NCBI GenBank assembly: GCA_905214875.1
Contig: CAJMNR010000001.1
Coordinates: 155,514 to 219,513 of the forward strand
Origin: an uncultured bacterium
Lineage (GTDB): Bacteria; Bacillota; Clostridia; Lachnospirales; Lachnospiraceae
Direction of reading: 5' to 3'
DNA length: 64,000 bases
A model generated the notes under the pieces. That model did no database searches. It was given only the letters and a program-made list of their open reading frames with translations, and was not told where the DNA came from. Numbering within the stretch: position 1 is the stretch's first letter; each line of letters begins with the position of its first letter. The position numbers were made by a program, and so were the translations under genes. Positions 26,001-35,131 of this stretch are shown here, piece after piece.

Positions 26001-26543
26001 CTTGTGGATAAGAAGCTAGACCGCTTTGAGAAAGAAAAGAAAGAAAACGGCGGACACAGCAAGGAGTGGGAAGAAGAAATCAATGAGGAACTGTTAAGTG
26101 AGTTAAAACTTGATGGGTTTGTAAATGAAAAAGAAGAAATCATCAAAGCAATGGACCATGCATTTATTGATCCAGATGTGCCAATTCGTGCAAGCACCAA
26201 ATCCAAGGTAATTCCAGTTGAGACAACGAAGACAGGATCCTTCTCTAAACGTTCCAGCACGGTAAGCAATGCATCTTTTAAGGCAATGTGTAGCTTTGTC
26301 ATGGACAAGGTAAAGGAATATGGAAATGAAATCATTGATGGGGATATTTCGCTTGAACCATATAAGATGGGAACGAAGACTGCATGTGATTATTGTGATT
26401 ATAAAGGAATTTGTGGGTTCGATCAAAAGCTTCCAGGCAGTGAATATCGTAAGCTAATCAAATTCAAGCAGGATGAGGTATTTGAACTTATGAAAGAGAG
26501 CATCAAAAAAGAAGAGGATGAGGAGGGCAAAAAGGATGAGTAG
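23028..26543 (+). CDS. addB: ATP-dependent helicase/nuclease AddB
   Basis: The B subunit (1171 residues) of the AddAB helicase-nuclease, which resects double-strand breaks for RecA loading. It has an N-terminal Walker A in LGSSGTGKSHEA. The C-terminal nuclease domain contains the catalytic block GRIDRVDT ... LRIVDYKTG. Four cysteines for a 4Fe-4S clasp are present: one in YAACAYAHFLMYGLQL and three in ACDYCDYKGICGF. The ATG at 23028 has GGAGGAG just upstream; the in-frame GTG-like extension to 22926 lacks a ribosome binding site and homology. Its end overlaps addA by 8 bp. Confidence 0.96.
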   Translation: MSLQLVLGSSGTGKSHEAYEGIIKDSMMHPEKNYIIIVPEQFTMQTQKDLVTMHPDHGILNIDILSFLRLAYRVFEETDTKNRLVLEDTGKSMILRKVIAAKRDELILFQNNVRKTGFISELKSFLSELYQYSIGPEELGMMTEKVKNRPMLAGKLTDMKIIYEGFKEFLSDKYITAEEILEVLCDVIGESKIIKNSIICFDGFTGFTPIQYKLVQQLMGLCEKVIVTVTIDEREKLGKSTEFELFAMSKQYINKLCSLAEEANVRIERHQYVGDKNHPYRFKDSDELRALEHNLFRYPYSKYTEENEDIKMLLAKDADEEVDYTVKEIMRLTQECGYRYKDIAVVTGDLATYGTKLYKAYDKMGIPCFLDLKKEVLGNPLVKLLRSLLELMSRDFMYESMFRYLRNDFVDMDREDVDKLENYVLAVGIRGYSGWNREWTRTYRTKGEVDLEFLNELRVKIVDTLTPLRDLLMAKDNTVTAITTALYEFLCAHKIEEKVEQYREAFEEAGEPLLAKEYKQIYGILMELFDKMVELLGDEVITCKEYKELLESGLEEAKVGLIPPGIDQIVIGDIERTRLKDIKALFFLGVNDGIIPKSVTAGGIISDMEREILVEHDLEMAPTRRQNGYTEQFYLYLNLTKPTNKLYVLYSKVGTNGKAIRASYLISKLKAVFPNLKTEDLSLTQYDESIKTILGADKGLDYMIHGLREYKEAMPALWKEVFAWYKSKEEYADLVELLIEGSCYEKQELSLSRAVAKALYGENLSNSVTRLEKYAACAYAHFLMYGLQLERRQEYEINVPDIGTIFHNTMELFAHKLHASKYSWSDVPEEVREELVHKCVEEAAVNFNNTVLLSSKRNEYMIKRVERITNRTVWALCEHVKSGDFEPKGFELQFSRLDQIQSINVPLKDGSSMYLQGRIDRVDTKEDDKQVYLRIVDYKTGTTSIDMAKLYHGLQLQLVVYLNAAMELEQKQEPEKIIIPAGIFYYNIDDPLVDKKLDRFEKEKKENGGHSKEWEEEINEELLSELKLDGFVNEKEEIIKAMDHAFIDPDVPIRASTKSKVIPVETTKTGSFSKRSSTVSNASFKAMCSFVMDKVKEYGNEIIDGDISLEPYKMGTKTACDYCDYKGICGFDQKLPGSEYRKLIKFKQDEVFELMKESIKKEEDEEGKKDE

Positions 26544-29500
26544 TGTATCATGGACAGAAGACCAGCAGAAAGTAATCGACCTAAGAGACCGTAATATACT
26601 AGTTTCCGCAGCCGCAGGTTCTGGTAAGACGGCAGTCTTGGTAGAGCGTATCATCAAGATGATTACAGACAGCGAGCATCCGGTTGATATTGACCACCTT
26701 TTGATCGTTACATTTACTAATGCAGCGGCCAGTGAGATGAGAGACCGTATCTCCAAAGCAGTAGAAAAGAAATTAAATGAAGAGCCAGATAATACACAGC
26801 TGCAGAAACAGATGGCATTAATTCATAGTGCGCAGATTACGACGATTCACAGTTTCTGCTTAAATGTAATTAGAAATTATTTCAATACGATTGACTTAGA
26901 TCCGTCCTTTCGAATTGGTGATGATGCCGAGTTAAAGCTGATGCAGTCCGATGTGGTGGAAACATTATTAGAGGAAAAATACGAAGAACTTTCGCCAGAG
27001 TTTGTTGAACTTGTGGAAAGCTATGCATCCGGAAAAAGCGACAGCCAGCTAGAAGGACTGATTTTACAGCTATATCATTTCTCTGTTAGCTACCCATGGC
27101 CAAAAGAATGGCTAGAACAGATGCGTAAGGCATTTGACGTGACGACAGCAGAAGAGTTAGAAGATAGCGAATATATGAAACAGCTTATGACATATCTGCA
27201 TTTGATCGTACAAGACTATATTGGGCAGTATGAACGTGCTAAAAAGATCTGTTTAGAGCCAGATGGTCCTTATCAGTATGCTACGAATATAGAAGAAGAG
27301 ATAGAAGAGCTGAAACGAATCAGTGAGAAGAATAGCTACCAAGAATTAGCCCATAGCTTTGAGAACATGACGTTTAAACGTCTTCCAGCAAAGAAAGATG
27401 CTTCTGTTAATGCAGATAAGAAAGAAGAAGTAAAGAAGATCAGAGATCGTGTAAAAAAAGGAATTGGAGATATCCAAAAGGCATATTTCTTCCAACCGGT
27501 GGACGAAATGCTTGCAGATATTCAAGGTGCGAAACCTTCCATGAATGCGCTGATTGACCTTACAATTCAATTTACGGATGAATTCAAGGCAGTAAAAGAG
27601 GAAAAAGGAATTCTTGATTTTAACGATTTAGAGCATCTAGCATTAAATATCTTAGTAGATAAGAATGAGGAAGGGGAGACTGTTCCATCTTCCGTTGCCA
27701 TGGAGCTTAGCGAGTTCTATGATGAAATCTTAATTGATGAATATCAGGATTCTAACTTCGTACAGGAAACGATTCTTACAAGCATTTCAAAGGAACGCCT
27801 TGGACAGCCGAATGTATTTATGGTAGGCGATGTGAAGCAGAGTATCTATAAGTTTAGAATGGCAAGACCAGAATTATTTATGAAGAAATACGAGACCTAT
27901 AGTCTGACGGATTCCAAATATCAGAGAATCGATCTTCATAAGAACTTTAGAAGTCGTGCCTGCGTGCTTGATTCAATCAACTATATCTTTGAAAAAATCA
28001 TGGTAAAGACGCTTGGTGATATCACTTATGACGACAAAGCGGCCCTTCATGTAGGAGCGTCCTTTATCGAAGAGGAAGGAGTATCGAAGGATACCGAAGT
28101 AATCGTCGTAGGCGAAATCGTCGAGTTAAGCGAAGAAGAGAAGGAAGAACTTGCCCGCCAGGCCCGTGCAGAAGGAGAAGATATTACTGATGATGACTCT
28201 CAGGATGGAACATCTGCAGGACTTAGTGATTATACGGTAAAAGAGTTAGAAGCAAAGGCGGTTGCAAAGCGAATCCGAGAGCTTACCGACCCTTTAACTG
28301 GTCTTAAAGTTGTGGATAAGGACAAGGACGGCAATTCCATTCTTCGAACTGCAAGGTTATCGGATATCGTAATCTTGTTTAGAAGTATGACAGGATGGTC
28401 GGATGTATTCGTGGATGTATTATTGTCAGAAGGAATTCCAGCCTACGCAGATACGCAGTCAGGCTATTTTAGCACCATGGAAATCCGGACGATTCTTAAC
28501 ATCCTAAAGGTGCTTGATAATCCAAGACAAGAGATTCCTTTGGCAGCAGTAATCCATAGCCCGATCTTTCAGATGTCCAGTGAGGACCTTGCAAAATTGA
28601 AAATCGACCACAAGGATATGGAGCTTTACGATAATTTAGTTTGGTACCTTGAAAATGGACAGGAAGAGCAGTTAAAAGCAAAAGTAGAAGCGTTCTTTGT
28701 CTTTTTAGAAAAATACAGAAAGCTCGTTGGGTATACGCCTATTTATGAACTGATTAGTGAAATCATTGAGGATACTAACTATTATTACTATGTTAAGGCA
28801 ATGCCTGCCGGTGAGAGACGTGCATCTAATATCGAAATGTTAATTAAGCGTGCCATTGACTTTGAGGCGACAAGCTATTCCGGATTGTTTGATTTTAACC
28901 GTTATATTGAAAAGCTTGAAAAATATGAAATCGATTACGGTGAAGCAAGTGTTGGAAGTGAATCTGACGATGCCGTAAGGATCATGAGTATTCATAAATC
29001 CAAAGGTTTAGAGTTCCCAATCGTATTCGTTTCGGGAATGGGCAAGAAGATGAATAATCAAGATGCTAAGAGCCGCTTAGTATTACATGCGGATTTAGGA
29101 TTAGGCCCGGATTATATCAATAAGAAATATCGTATCAAATCGCCAACGCTTATGAAGAAAGTCATCCAGCGAATCATCATGTTGGAAAATCAGGCAGAAG
29201 AACTTCGCGTGCTTTATGTTGCACTTACAAGAGCAAAAGAAAAGCTGATTATGACAGGATATATGCCAAAAATTCTGGATCACATCAAGGAGTACAGCCT
29301 GTTTGAAGAAGAACAAGAGCATTTATCTTATCAGAAGTTAACAAGTGCAGGAAGCTATCAGGACTGGGTAATAGAAGCAATCAAAGCGCATCCGGCATTT
29401 ATTGAAGCAGTGAAAGAAATAGTAACACTGCTACAAGACGTACCGGAGGAAGCGGTGGAAGCGCATCTTAACTCACTAGAAAAACTAAGAAATGACGTTC

Positions 29501-30414
29501 CATTCCAGGTCCGCTTTGAAAATGCGGGCACATTGATTCACAGCCAGGTCATTGAGGCAGTGAAACGTAGCTTAATCAAAGAAGAACTAAGGAATTTTAA
29601 AACTGACGTCGTATATGATGAGGAATATCATAAAGAGTTGGAAGAGCGACTTAGTTATGAGTATCCATTTTTAGCTGATACGACAATCCATAGCAAGGTA
29701 ACGGTAAGTGAGCTTAAGAAATTAAGTATGCAGACCGAAGAGGAAGAAAGCGTACCGATTGAGTATGAGTTACCAGTTGAAGAAAGCGAAGAAACGGAAC
29801 AATCCGAGGAGAAAAAAGAGTCGGAACCATACAAAGAGATGGTGCATGTGATTCCGGAATTCATTCGAAGAAGGGATGAGCAGGAACAGTCATTACAAGG
29901 GGCCGAAGTCGGAACTCTATATCATAGAATGTTAGAACGCTTGAATTTTAAGAATGCAAGCACACTAGAAGCAATATCATATCAGCTTGACCAAATGGTG
30001 TTAAAAGAGACATTTACGAAAGAAGAGTATGAGGCCATAGATCCGAAGAAGATTCTTCGATTCGTAGAAAGTCCATTAGGGCAAAGAATCGTTGCTGCGG
30101 CAAAAGAAGGAACTCTATCAAGAGAGCAACAGTTTGTAATCGGACAGCCGGCACGCAGTATCAATGCAAGATATGAAAGTGAGGAAATGATCCTTGTACA
30201 AGGTATCATTGATCTTTATTTTGAAGAAGACGATGAAATCGTATTGTTAGATTACAAGACCGATCATGTGAAATATCCTTCTTATCTTGTAAAACGCTAC
30301 GAGACACAGCTAGCTTACTATAAGCAGGCACTGGAACAAATGACGCACAAGAAAGTAAAAGAAGTTTATATTTATTCCCTATTCTTAGGAAAATCTATTA
30401 AAGTAGACTGCTAA
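26536..30414 (+). CDS. addA: ATP-dependent helicase/nuclease AddA
   Basis: The A subunit (1292 residues) is a UvrD-type 3'-5' helicase with a C-terminal RecB-like nuclease. Helicase motifs are SAAAGSGKTAVLVERI (Walker A), ILIDEYQDSN (motif II), VGDVKQSIYKFRMARP (III), MSIHKSKGLEFPIVF (V) and LRVLYVALTRAKEKL (VI). Nuclease residues lie in GTLYHRMLERL and LVQGIIDLYF ... VLLDYKTDHV. I chose ATG 26536, with AGGAGG 9 nt upstream, over ATG 26518. The 8-bp overlap with addB indicates translational coupling. A Glu/Ser-rich linker of about 30 residues precedes the nuclease domain. Confidence 0.96.
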   Translation: MSSVSWTEDQQKVIDLRDRNILVSAAAGSGKTAVLVERIIKMITDSEHPVDIDHLLIVTFTNAAASEMRDRISKAVEKKLNEEPDNTQLQKQMALIHSAQITTIHSFCLNVIRNYFNTIDLDPSFRIGDDAELKLMQSDVVETLLEEKYEELSPEFVELVESYASGKSDSQLEGLILQLYHFSVSYPWPKEWLEQMRKAFDVTTAEELEDSEYMKQLMTYLHLIVQDYIGQYERAKKICLEPDGPYQYATNIEEEIEELKRISEKNSYQELAHSFENMTFKRLPAKKDASVNADKKEEVKKIRDRVKKGIGDIQKAYFFQPVDEMLADIQGAKPSMNALIDLTIQFTDEFKAVKEEKGILDFNDLEHLALNILVDKNEEGETVPSSVAMELSEFYDEILIDEYQDSNFVQETILTSISKERLGQPNVFMVGDVKQSIYKFRMARPELFMKKYETYSLTDSKYQRIDLHKNFRSRACVLDSINYIFEKIMVKTLGDITYDDKAALHVGASFIEEEGVSKDTEVIVVGEIVELSEEEKEELARQARAEGEDITDDDSQDGTSAGLSDYTVKELEAKAVAKRIRELTDPLTGLKVVDKDKDGNSILRTARLSDIVILFRSMTGWSDVFVDVLLSEGIPAYADTQSGYFSTMEIRTILNILKVLDNPRQEIPLAAVIHSPIFQMSSEDLAKLKIDHKDMELYDNLVWYLENGQEEQLKAKVEAFFVFLEKYRKLVGYTPIYELISEIIEDTNYYYYVKAMPAGERRASNIEMLIKRAIDFEATSYSGLFDFNRYIEKLEKYEIDYGEASVGSESDDAVRIMSIHKSKGLEFPIVFVSGMGKKMNNQDAKSRLVLHADLGLGPDYINKKYRIKSPTLMKKVIQRIIMLENQAEELRVLYVALTRAKEKLIMTGYMPKILDHIKEYSLFEEEQEHLSYQKLTSAGSYQDWVIEAIKAHPAFIEAVKEIVTLLQDVPEEAVEAHLNSLEKLRNDVPFQVRFENAGTLIHSQVIEAVKRSLIKEELRNFKTDVVYDEEYHKELEERLSYEYPFLADTTIHSKVTVSELKKLSMQTEEEESVPIEYELPVEESEETEQSEEKKESEPYKEMVHVIPEFIRRRDEQEQSLQGAEVGTLYHRMLERLNFKNASTLEAISYQLDQMVLKETFTKEEYEAIDPKKILRFVESPLGQRIVAAAKEGTLSREQQFVIGQPARSINARYESEEMILVQGIIDLYFEEDDEIVLLDYKTDHVKYPSYLVKRYETQLAYYKQALEQMTHKKVKEVYIYSLFLGKSIKVDC

Positions 30415-30491
30415 TTTAACTTTCTAGGTACGCCTTGTTTAAAAATGTAGAATACGGGACATACTCTATCTAGAAAGGAAGGGGTGCCCCT

Positions 30492-30704
30492 ATGACTAAA
30501 AAAGTTGATGAAAAACCAATTGATTTTAATACATTAAAACCTGACGAACTTATAAAGTATGAAATCGCTAAGGAGTTAGGCCTGTTTGATAAAGTAATGG
30601 AAAGCGGCTGGAAGTCCTTAAGTGCAAAAGAGACAGGAAGAATTGGCGGACTGATTACGAAGAAGAAGAAAGAAATGAAGAAAAAAGAAGAGTGTAATGC
30701 TTAA
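30492..30704 (+). CDS. Alpha/beta-type small acid-soluble spore protein (divergent)
   Basis: A 70-residue basic protein whose core IKYEIAKELGLFDKV ... LSAKETGRIGGLITKKKK matches the alpha/beta SASP signature (KYEIA.E.G and G.(V/I)GG.(I/M)T). SASPs coat and protect spore DNA and are degraded by the GPR protease at the EIA|KE-type site during germination. An acidic/Pro N-terminal extension and a Lys-rich tail replace the usual ends. AAGGAAGGGG lies before the ATG, and a strong terminator follows. A forespore sigma-G promoter would be expected; no clear one was identified. Confidence 0.75.
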   Translation: MTKKVDEKPIDFNTLKPDELIKYEIAKELGLFDKVMESGWKSLSAKETGRIGGLITKKKKEMKKKEECNA

Positions 30705-30734
30705 ATAAGCTGGAAAAATATGATATAATATATA

Positions 30735-30781
30735 AAAATAGAAGGGTTTCTTAACAAAACGTAAGAAATCCTTCTATTTTG
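30735..30781 (+). terminator. Terminator after the spore protein gene
   Basis: A 19-bp near-perfect stem AAAATAGAAGGGTTTCTTA with TAAGAAATCCTTCTATTTT and an 8-nt loop. Confidence 0.9.
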
Positions 30782-30854
30782 TATACGGGAAAATATAACC
30801 CCGTTCGGCTATAATAGGTTTCAAGAGGAAAACAGGAGGATATAAAAGGTAAGG

Positions 30855-31559
30855 ATGAATTCGTATAATATTTTAGTTGTAGAAGATGAAAAAGAAATTG
30901 CAGAAGGAATTGCCATTTATTTAAAGAATCAGGGCTATCAAGTATTCAAGGCATACGATGGAGTGCAAGGCTTAGAAGTAATAGAGTCTGAAGAAATCCA
31001 TCTTGCCATCGTGGATATCATGATGCCACGTATGGATGGAATCACTATGGTGATGAAGTTACGAGAAAACTATGATTTCCCAGTAATCATGCTGTCAGCA
31101 AAATCCGAGGATATGGATAAAGTAACTGGATTAAATCTCGGTGCTGATGATTATATGACAAAGCCATTTAAGCCAATTGAATTGATTGCAAGAGTTAACT
31201 CTCAGCTAAGACGATATCAAAGATATCTCTCTATGGTAAATAAGGTAGAGAAGAATTCTAATGTATATCAAATTGGAGGCTTAGAACTGAATACAGAAAG
31301 CATGGAACTTACTGTTGATGGTGAGCCTGTAAAGTTAACGCCAATGGAATTTAAAATCTTACAGCTTTTAATGAAGAATCCAAACCGGGTGTTTTCCGCA
31401 GAAGAAATTTATGAAAAGGTATGGAATGAAGTAGCGATTAATACGGATACGATTATGGTTCATATACGTAGAATCCGTGAAAAGATTGAGATTAATCCGA
31501 AACAGCCAAAATACTTAAAAGTCGTATGGGGGGTAGGATATAAAATTGAACGCCAATAG
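30855..31559 (+). CDS. OmpR-family response regulator
   Basis: A 234-residue regulator. The receiver has EDE at 10-12, phospho-acceptor Asp54 (LAIVDIMMPRMDG), Ser in VIMLSAKSED and Lys in YMTKPF. The winged helix ends in VHIRRIREKIEINP and VVWGVGYKIE. It is a close relative of the regulator at 9556, so the two systems may have arisen by duplication. It overlaps the downstream kinase by 14 bp. An unusually A-rich upstream sequence contains GGAGGA 14 nt before the ATG and AGGTAAGG directly before it. Confidence 0.94.
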   Translation: MNSYNILVVEDEKEIAEGIAIYLKNQGYQVFKAYDGVQGLEVIESEEIHLAIVDIMMPRMDGITMVMKLRENYDFPVIMLSAKSEDMDKVTGLNLGADDYMTKPFKPIELIARVNSQLRRYQRYLSMVNKVEKNSNVYQIGGLELNTESMELTVDGEPVKLTPMEFKILQLLMKNPNRVFSAEEIYEKVWNEVAINTDTIMVHIRRIREKIEINPKQPKYLKVVWGVGYKIERQ

Positions 31560-33945
31560 AGATGAAACAAAAGAAGTAAGAATTAATTACAGATTGACTG
31601 CCATATTTGTTGCAATTATGATAGGAATCACCATTGCATTCTTAGCCATTTTTCCGACATTAGGAAAGAATGCAACAAGGCAATTTAATGCATTTAATGA
31701 TTCTGTATTTTTAGAGTATATCACCAATACCAATTATGTACTTTTAAATGAATCTCTCGGAGGAACCAAGGAAAAGAACGAATTAGAAAAGGACTACTTG
31801 GATCTTTCCAATATTGCAGAGGCAGATAAAGAGAAAGTTAAGTCTAAATTAAGTGCAAACATAGAAGATTGGAATGAGGAACTGGAACAGAAATATAGAA
31901 ATCTTGAGTATTATGCAGTAAATACAACAACAGGAAAGACGGTTACTAATAATGATTCACTAAAAGCAGCGCTTACCCAAGACGATAAGAACTCCCTCAG
32001 TAAGGACTATGATTTCTACGGAGTCATAGAAGTAAATGATGTCGGCGGAGTAAATCTGCTGTATTTAAAAGGTGCGGATGATACTGTGCTACAGCGTTAT
32101 TTTCAAAATAGTAAAATAATGGAGGTTAGGGACTTTTTTAATACTTATAAGCCTATAACGGAAGAAGAATATATAGATGGCAAGGGTGAAGATTATCAGA
32201 TAGATGACAACGGAAACTTTGTGTATGCTGCAAAAACAGATACGTATAGTAAGTCTTTCAGTAAGGCAAAAGAAGCTGTTCTTAAGCCGGTAACAAATAT
32301 GAAATTTGTGTATGCAGTAAAATCAAGTCCTAAGTATTATGATAGAATTACCACTTTAGTAGAGATGGAAAAGGAACAATTTTATGAATCTTTTACGACA
32401 GTTGCAATATTGACCATTATGGCTTTTATGGCATTTATCACAATGGTTGTACCATATAAAAAAGAACGTGAAATGGCTGCAAGTCGTGTAATACTTCGTC
32501 TTCCTATCGAGGTAATAATAGGATTGATCATAATAGCCATAGTCGGTGTCATGGGCGTATCAATTGTAATCTTTCCAAACATACACAGTGGAGATATTCA
32601 AAGGCGTTTGGCTACACTTGGAATTGATCACTGGTTGCAGCAATTCCTTATAAATGGAGTTCAGCTTGTCGGAGTATTCTTGTGTCTGACGGTTGCCGTG
32701 TTTGTCATGGTACTCATCAAGAATATGTTCCATATAGGAATCTTTCGATATATAAAAGAAAAGAGCATGATCATTAGTGGAATCGTAAAAGTTGTAAGAT
32801 TTTTTACGGACATCGATTTATCTGATAAAGGAAGCAGAAGGTTGTTCATGTTAATGGTAGCTCATGGAATCATTGTTTTCATACTATGTTGTATGTGGGG
32901 ATTTGGTGCGGCTCTGTCAATCCTATATACGCTAATACTCTATATCATTATTCGTAAGAAGTATACTAAGCTGAAAAAAGATTATAAAACCCTTTCTGAG
33001 AAGACAGAAATAATCGCCAATGGCAATTTGGATGTTACCATTGATGAAGAGTTAGGATTCTTTGACCCGCTAAAAGAGGATATCAATAATATCAAAAATG
33101 GATTGAAGAATGCAGTAGAGGAGGAAGTGAAAAGCCAGAACTTAAAGACAGAGTTGATCACTAACGTTTCCCATGACTTAAAGACTCCGTTAACTTCGAT
33201 TATCACTTATGTGGATTTGTTAAAACAGGAAGGGCTAACTGAGGAGCAACGAGCAGAGTATGTAAACATTTTAGATCAAAAGTCACAGCGACTAAAAGTA
33301 TTGATCGAAGATTTATTTGAAATGAGTAAGACAACAACAAACAATATCACGTTGCATTGCCAGAACATCGACCTAGTAACATTAAACAGAGAAGTGTTTG
33401 TAGAATATCAGGAAAAACTTGAGGCATTAGGCCTACAAGTAAAGAGTGAGTATAAACAAGAAAAAGTGGTGTGTTACCTAGATAGTCAAAGGGCATATCG
33501 AATTCTTGAAAATCTGTATGGAAACATCATCAAGTATGCAATGCCAAACACAAGGGTTTATGTAACGGTATCTGAAGAAGATGGAAATGGAACAATTGTC
33601 ATAAAGAATATTTCTGCCAATGAATTAAACTTTGATGGAAGCCATTTAATGGAACGTTTCGTCCGAGGAGATGTATCTAGAAATACAGAAGGTTCCGGCC
33701 TTGGTCTTGCCATAGCAAAAGGCTTAGTGGAAGCACAAGGTGGAAGTATGAAGATTGAGATTGATGGAGATCTGTTTAAGGTAATCATCACGTTCCCAAT
33801 TAGTACGGTAAAAGAAGAGAATCCACAATCAGGTGGGGAACAGGAAGACAATAACGACTGGCTAAAAGAATTCTATGAAGCATCAGAAGAAAAACAAGAA
33901 ACAGAAGAAATAGAAGAAAAAGAAGAATCGGAAGAACAGCAATAA
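31546..33945 (+). CDS. Multi-transmembrane sensor histidine kinase
   Basis: The 799-residue kinase has one N-terminal helix (about 12-36), a large extracytoplasmic domain (about 37-280), then about five more membrane helices between residues 283 and 470. A linker leads to HisKA (NVSHDLKTPLTSIITYVDLL, His near 542) and HATPase with G2 GSGLGLAIAKGL. The usual G1 DxGxG motif is not evident; the matching strand reads VIKNISANELNF. It ends in a 45-residue Glu-rich tail. The TTG start lies within the response regulator's end. The multi-helix membrane module is unusual for a VanS-like kinase and could sense membrane state. Confidence 0.88.
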   Translation: MNANRDETKEVRINYRLTAIFVAIMIGITIAFLAIFPTLGKNATRQFNAFNDSVFLEYITNTNYVLLNESLGGTKEKNELEKDYLDLSNIAEADKEKVKSKLSANIEDWNEELEQKYRNLEYYAVNTTTGKTVTNNDSLKAALTQDDKNSLSKDYDFYGVIEVNDVGGVNLLYLKGADDTVLQRYFQNSKIMEVRDFFNTYKPITEEEYIDGKGEDYQIDDNGNFVYAAKTDTYSKSFSKAKEAVLKPVTNMKFVYAVKSSPKYYDRITTLVEMEKEQFYESFTTVAILTIMAFMAFITMVVPYKKEREMAASRVILRLPIEVIIGLIIIAIVGVMGVSIVIFPNIHSGDIQRRLATLGIDHWLQQFLINGVQLVGVFLCLTVAVFVMVLIKNMFHIGIFRYIKEKSMIISGIVKVVRFFTDIDLSDKGSRRLFMLMVAHGIIVFILCCMWGFGAALSILYTLILYIIIRKKYTKLKKDYKTLSEKTEIIANGNLDVTIDEELGFFDPLKEDINNIKNGLKNAVEEEVKSQNLKTELITNVSHDLKTPLTSIITYVDLLKQEGLTEEQRAEYVNILDQKSQRLKVLIEDLFEMSKTTTNNITLHCQNIDLVTLNREVFVEYQEKLEALGLQVKSEYKQEKVVCYLDSQRAYRILENLYGNIIKYAMPNTRVYVTVSEEDGNGTIVIKNISANELNFDGSHLMERFVRGDVSRNTEGSGLGLAIAKGLVEAQGGSMKIEIDGDLFKVIITFPISTVKEENPQSGGEQEDNNDWLKEFYEASEEKQETEEIEEKEESEEQQ

Positions 33946-33946
33946 A

Positions 33947-33978
33947 AAAAACGCCCTACGAAAAGTAGGGCGTTTTTT
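33947..33978. terminator. Bidirectional terminator between HK and ROK genes
   Basis: The stem AAAACGCCCTAC / GTAGGGCGTTTT has a short A-rich loop and T/A tracts on both sides. It ends at the stop codon of the convergent ROK gene. Confidence 0.9.
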
Positions 33979-35131
33979 ATTTTATGTTTTGTAATCTTAA
34001 GAATTTGATTCCTAGGAAGTTGCGGATTGCTACGCAAAGACCACCGAGTACGGAAGCCTTACCCTCTAAGGAAGAAGCTTTAATGGAACTAAAATTATTC
34101 ATTTTACTAGACAGGGAATCAATGATATAGTCGGTTAACTCTGGAATTCTTGAAGTAAAGTTACTGTTGATTACAACAATTTCAGGGTTATACGAGTTAA
34201 GTATATTGTTAAGTCCTACGGCCATGTATTTTATGAATGTATCAATGATTTCTTTAGCATCATTATCATTTGCACGATAGTAAGATAAGAATTCGTCAAA
34301 AGACACGTAGTCCAAGCCTTTTCGTTCTGCAAATTCTTTCATTAGTACCTTTTGGGAAACATATTGTTCTAAGCATCCATTGTTTCCACAAGGGCAAGGA
34401 CGACCATCAATGTTCACAATGGTATGGCCCACTTCACCGGTGAAACCTCGATATCCCTTAACAAGATGATTTCCCATAATGAGACCTAAACCGATACCAG
34501 TATGGACACTGACAGAAGCAAGGTCAGCATGATCATATACGAAAGTATTTTCGCCGATTGCCGATAAATTAGCTTCATTTTCGATGTAGACCGGAATATG
34601 GAATCGGGATTCCAGTTGCTCGCTTAAGTTGATTCCAGCAAGATTATAATAAGGAACGAATTTGATTTCCTTTTCATAAGTCACACCGTGGATACTTAGG
34701 GTGATTCCTACAAGGCCATAGACCGTCTGTGGAAGATGAAATAGTATGTTCTTTACATAAGAGCATAAGACATCTGGTAGATCAGCCGGGTCTTTAGGGG
34801 AATCAAATGTGTCCGTATTTAATGTATCTGCCTGAAGATTGCTTAATACGGCAGTACAAGTATCTAATTGTATATCAATGCAGAGTGCTAAGCCAGCCAG
34901 TTTGTTAAATGTTAATAAGATTGGTTTTCTTCCAAGTTCCGTATTGTCACTTCCAATTTCAATTACTAAGTTTCGATCTATTAAGTCTTGGACAATTGTA
35001 GAAATGGTTGCTTTCGTAAGTCCGAGTTCTTTTGACAGGTTAGCCCGTGAAATAGGGCCCTTTTGAATGATTGTTTCTAAAACAAGATTGTTATTGATGT
35101 CTCTAATGAGTTCTTTACTTCCGATTACCAT
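33977..35131 (-). CDS. xylR: ROK family transcriptional regulator (XylR-like)
   Basis: A 384-residue repressor-type ROK protein. The N-terminal winged HTH (about 15-70) reads LVLETIIQKGPISRANLSKE and LTKATISTIVQDL. The C-terminal sugar-kinase-like ROK domain has the zinc site GHTIVNIDGRPCPCGNNGCLEQ and a sugar-binding segment IENEANLSAIGE. It is divergent from xylA-xylB, which makes a xylose-responsive repressor of those genes the likely role. The catalytic Asp of ROK kinases is not evident at the usual place, in keeping with a sensor. The gene name is inferred from context. No strong Shine-Dalgarno site was seen at the start. Confidence 0.85.
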   Translation of the reverse strand: MVIGSKELIRDINNNLVLETIIQKGPISRANLSKELGLTKATISTIVQDLIDRNLVIEIGSDNTELGRKPILLTFNKLAGLALCIDIQLDTCTAVLSNLQADTLNTDTFDSPKDPADLPDVLCSYVKNILFHLPQTVYGLVGITLSIHGVTYEKEIKFVPYYNLAGINLSEQLESRFHIPVYIENEANLSAIGENTFVYDHADLASVSVHTGIGLGLIMGNHLVKGYRGFTGEVGHTIVNIDGRPCPCGNNGCLEQYVSQKVLMKEFAERKGLDYVSFDEFLSYYRANDNDAKEIIDTFIKYMAVGLNNILNSYNPEIVVINSNFTSRIPELTDYIIDSLSSKMNNFSSIKASSLEGKASVLGGLCVAIRNFLGIKFLRLQNIK

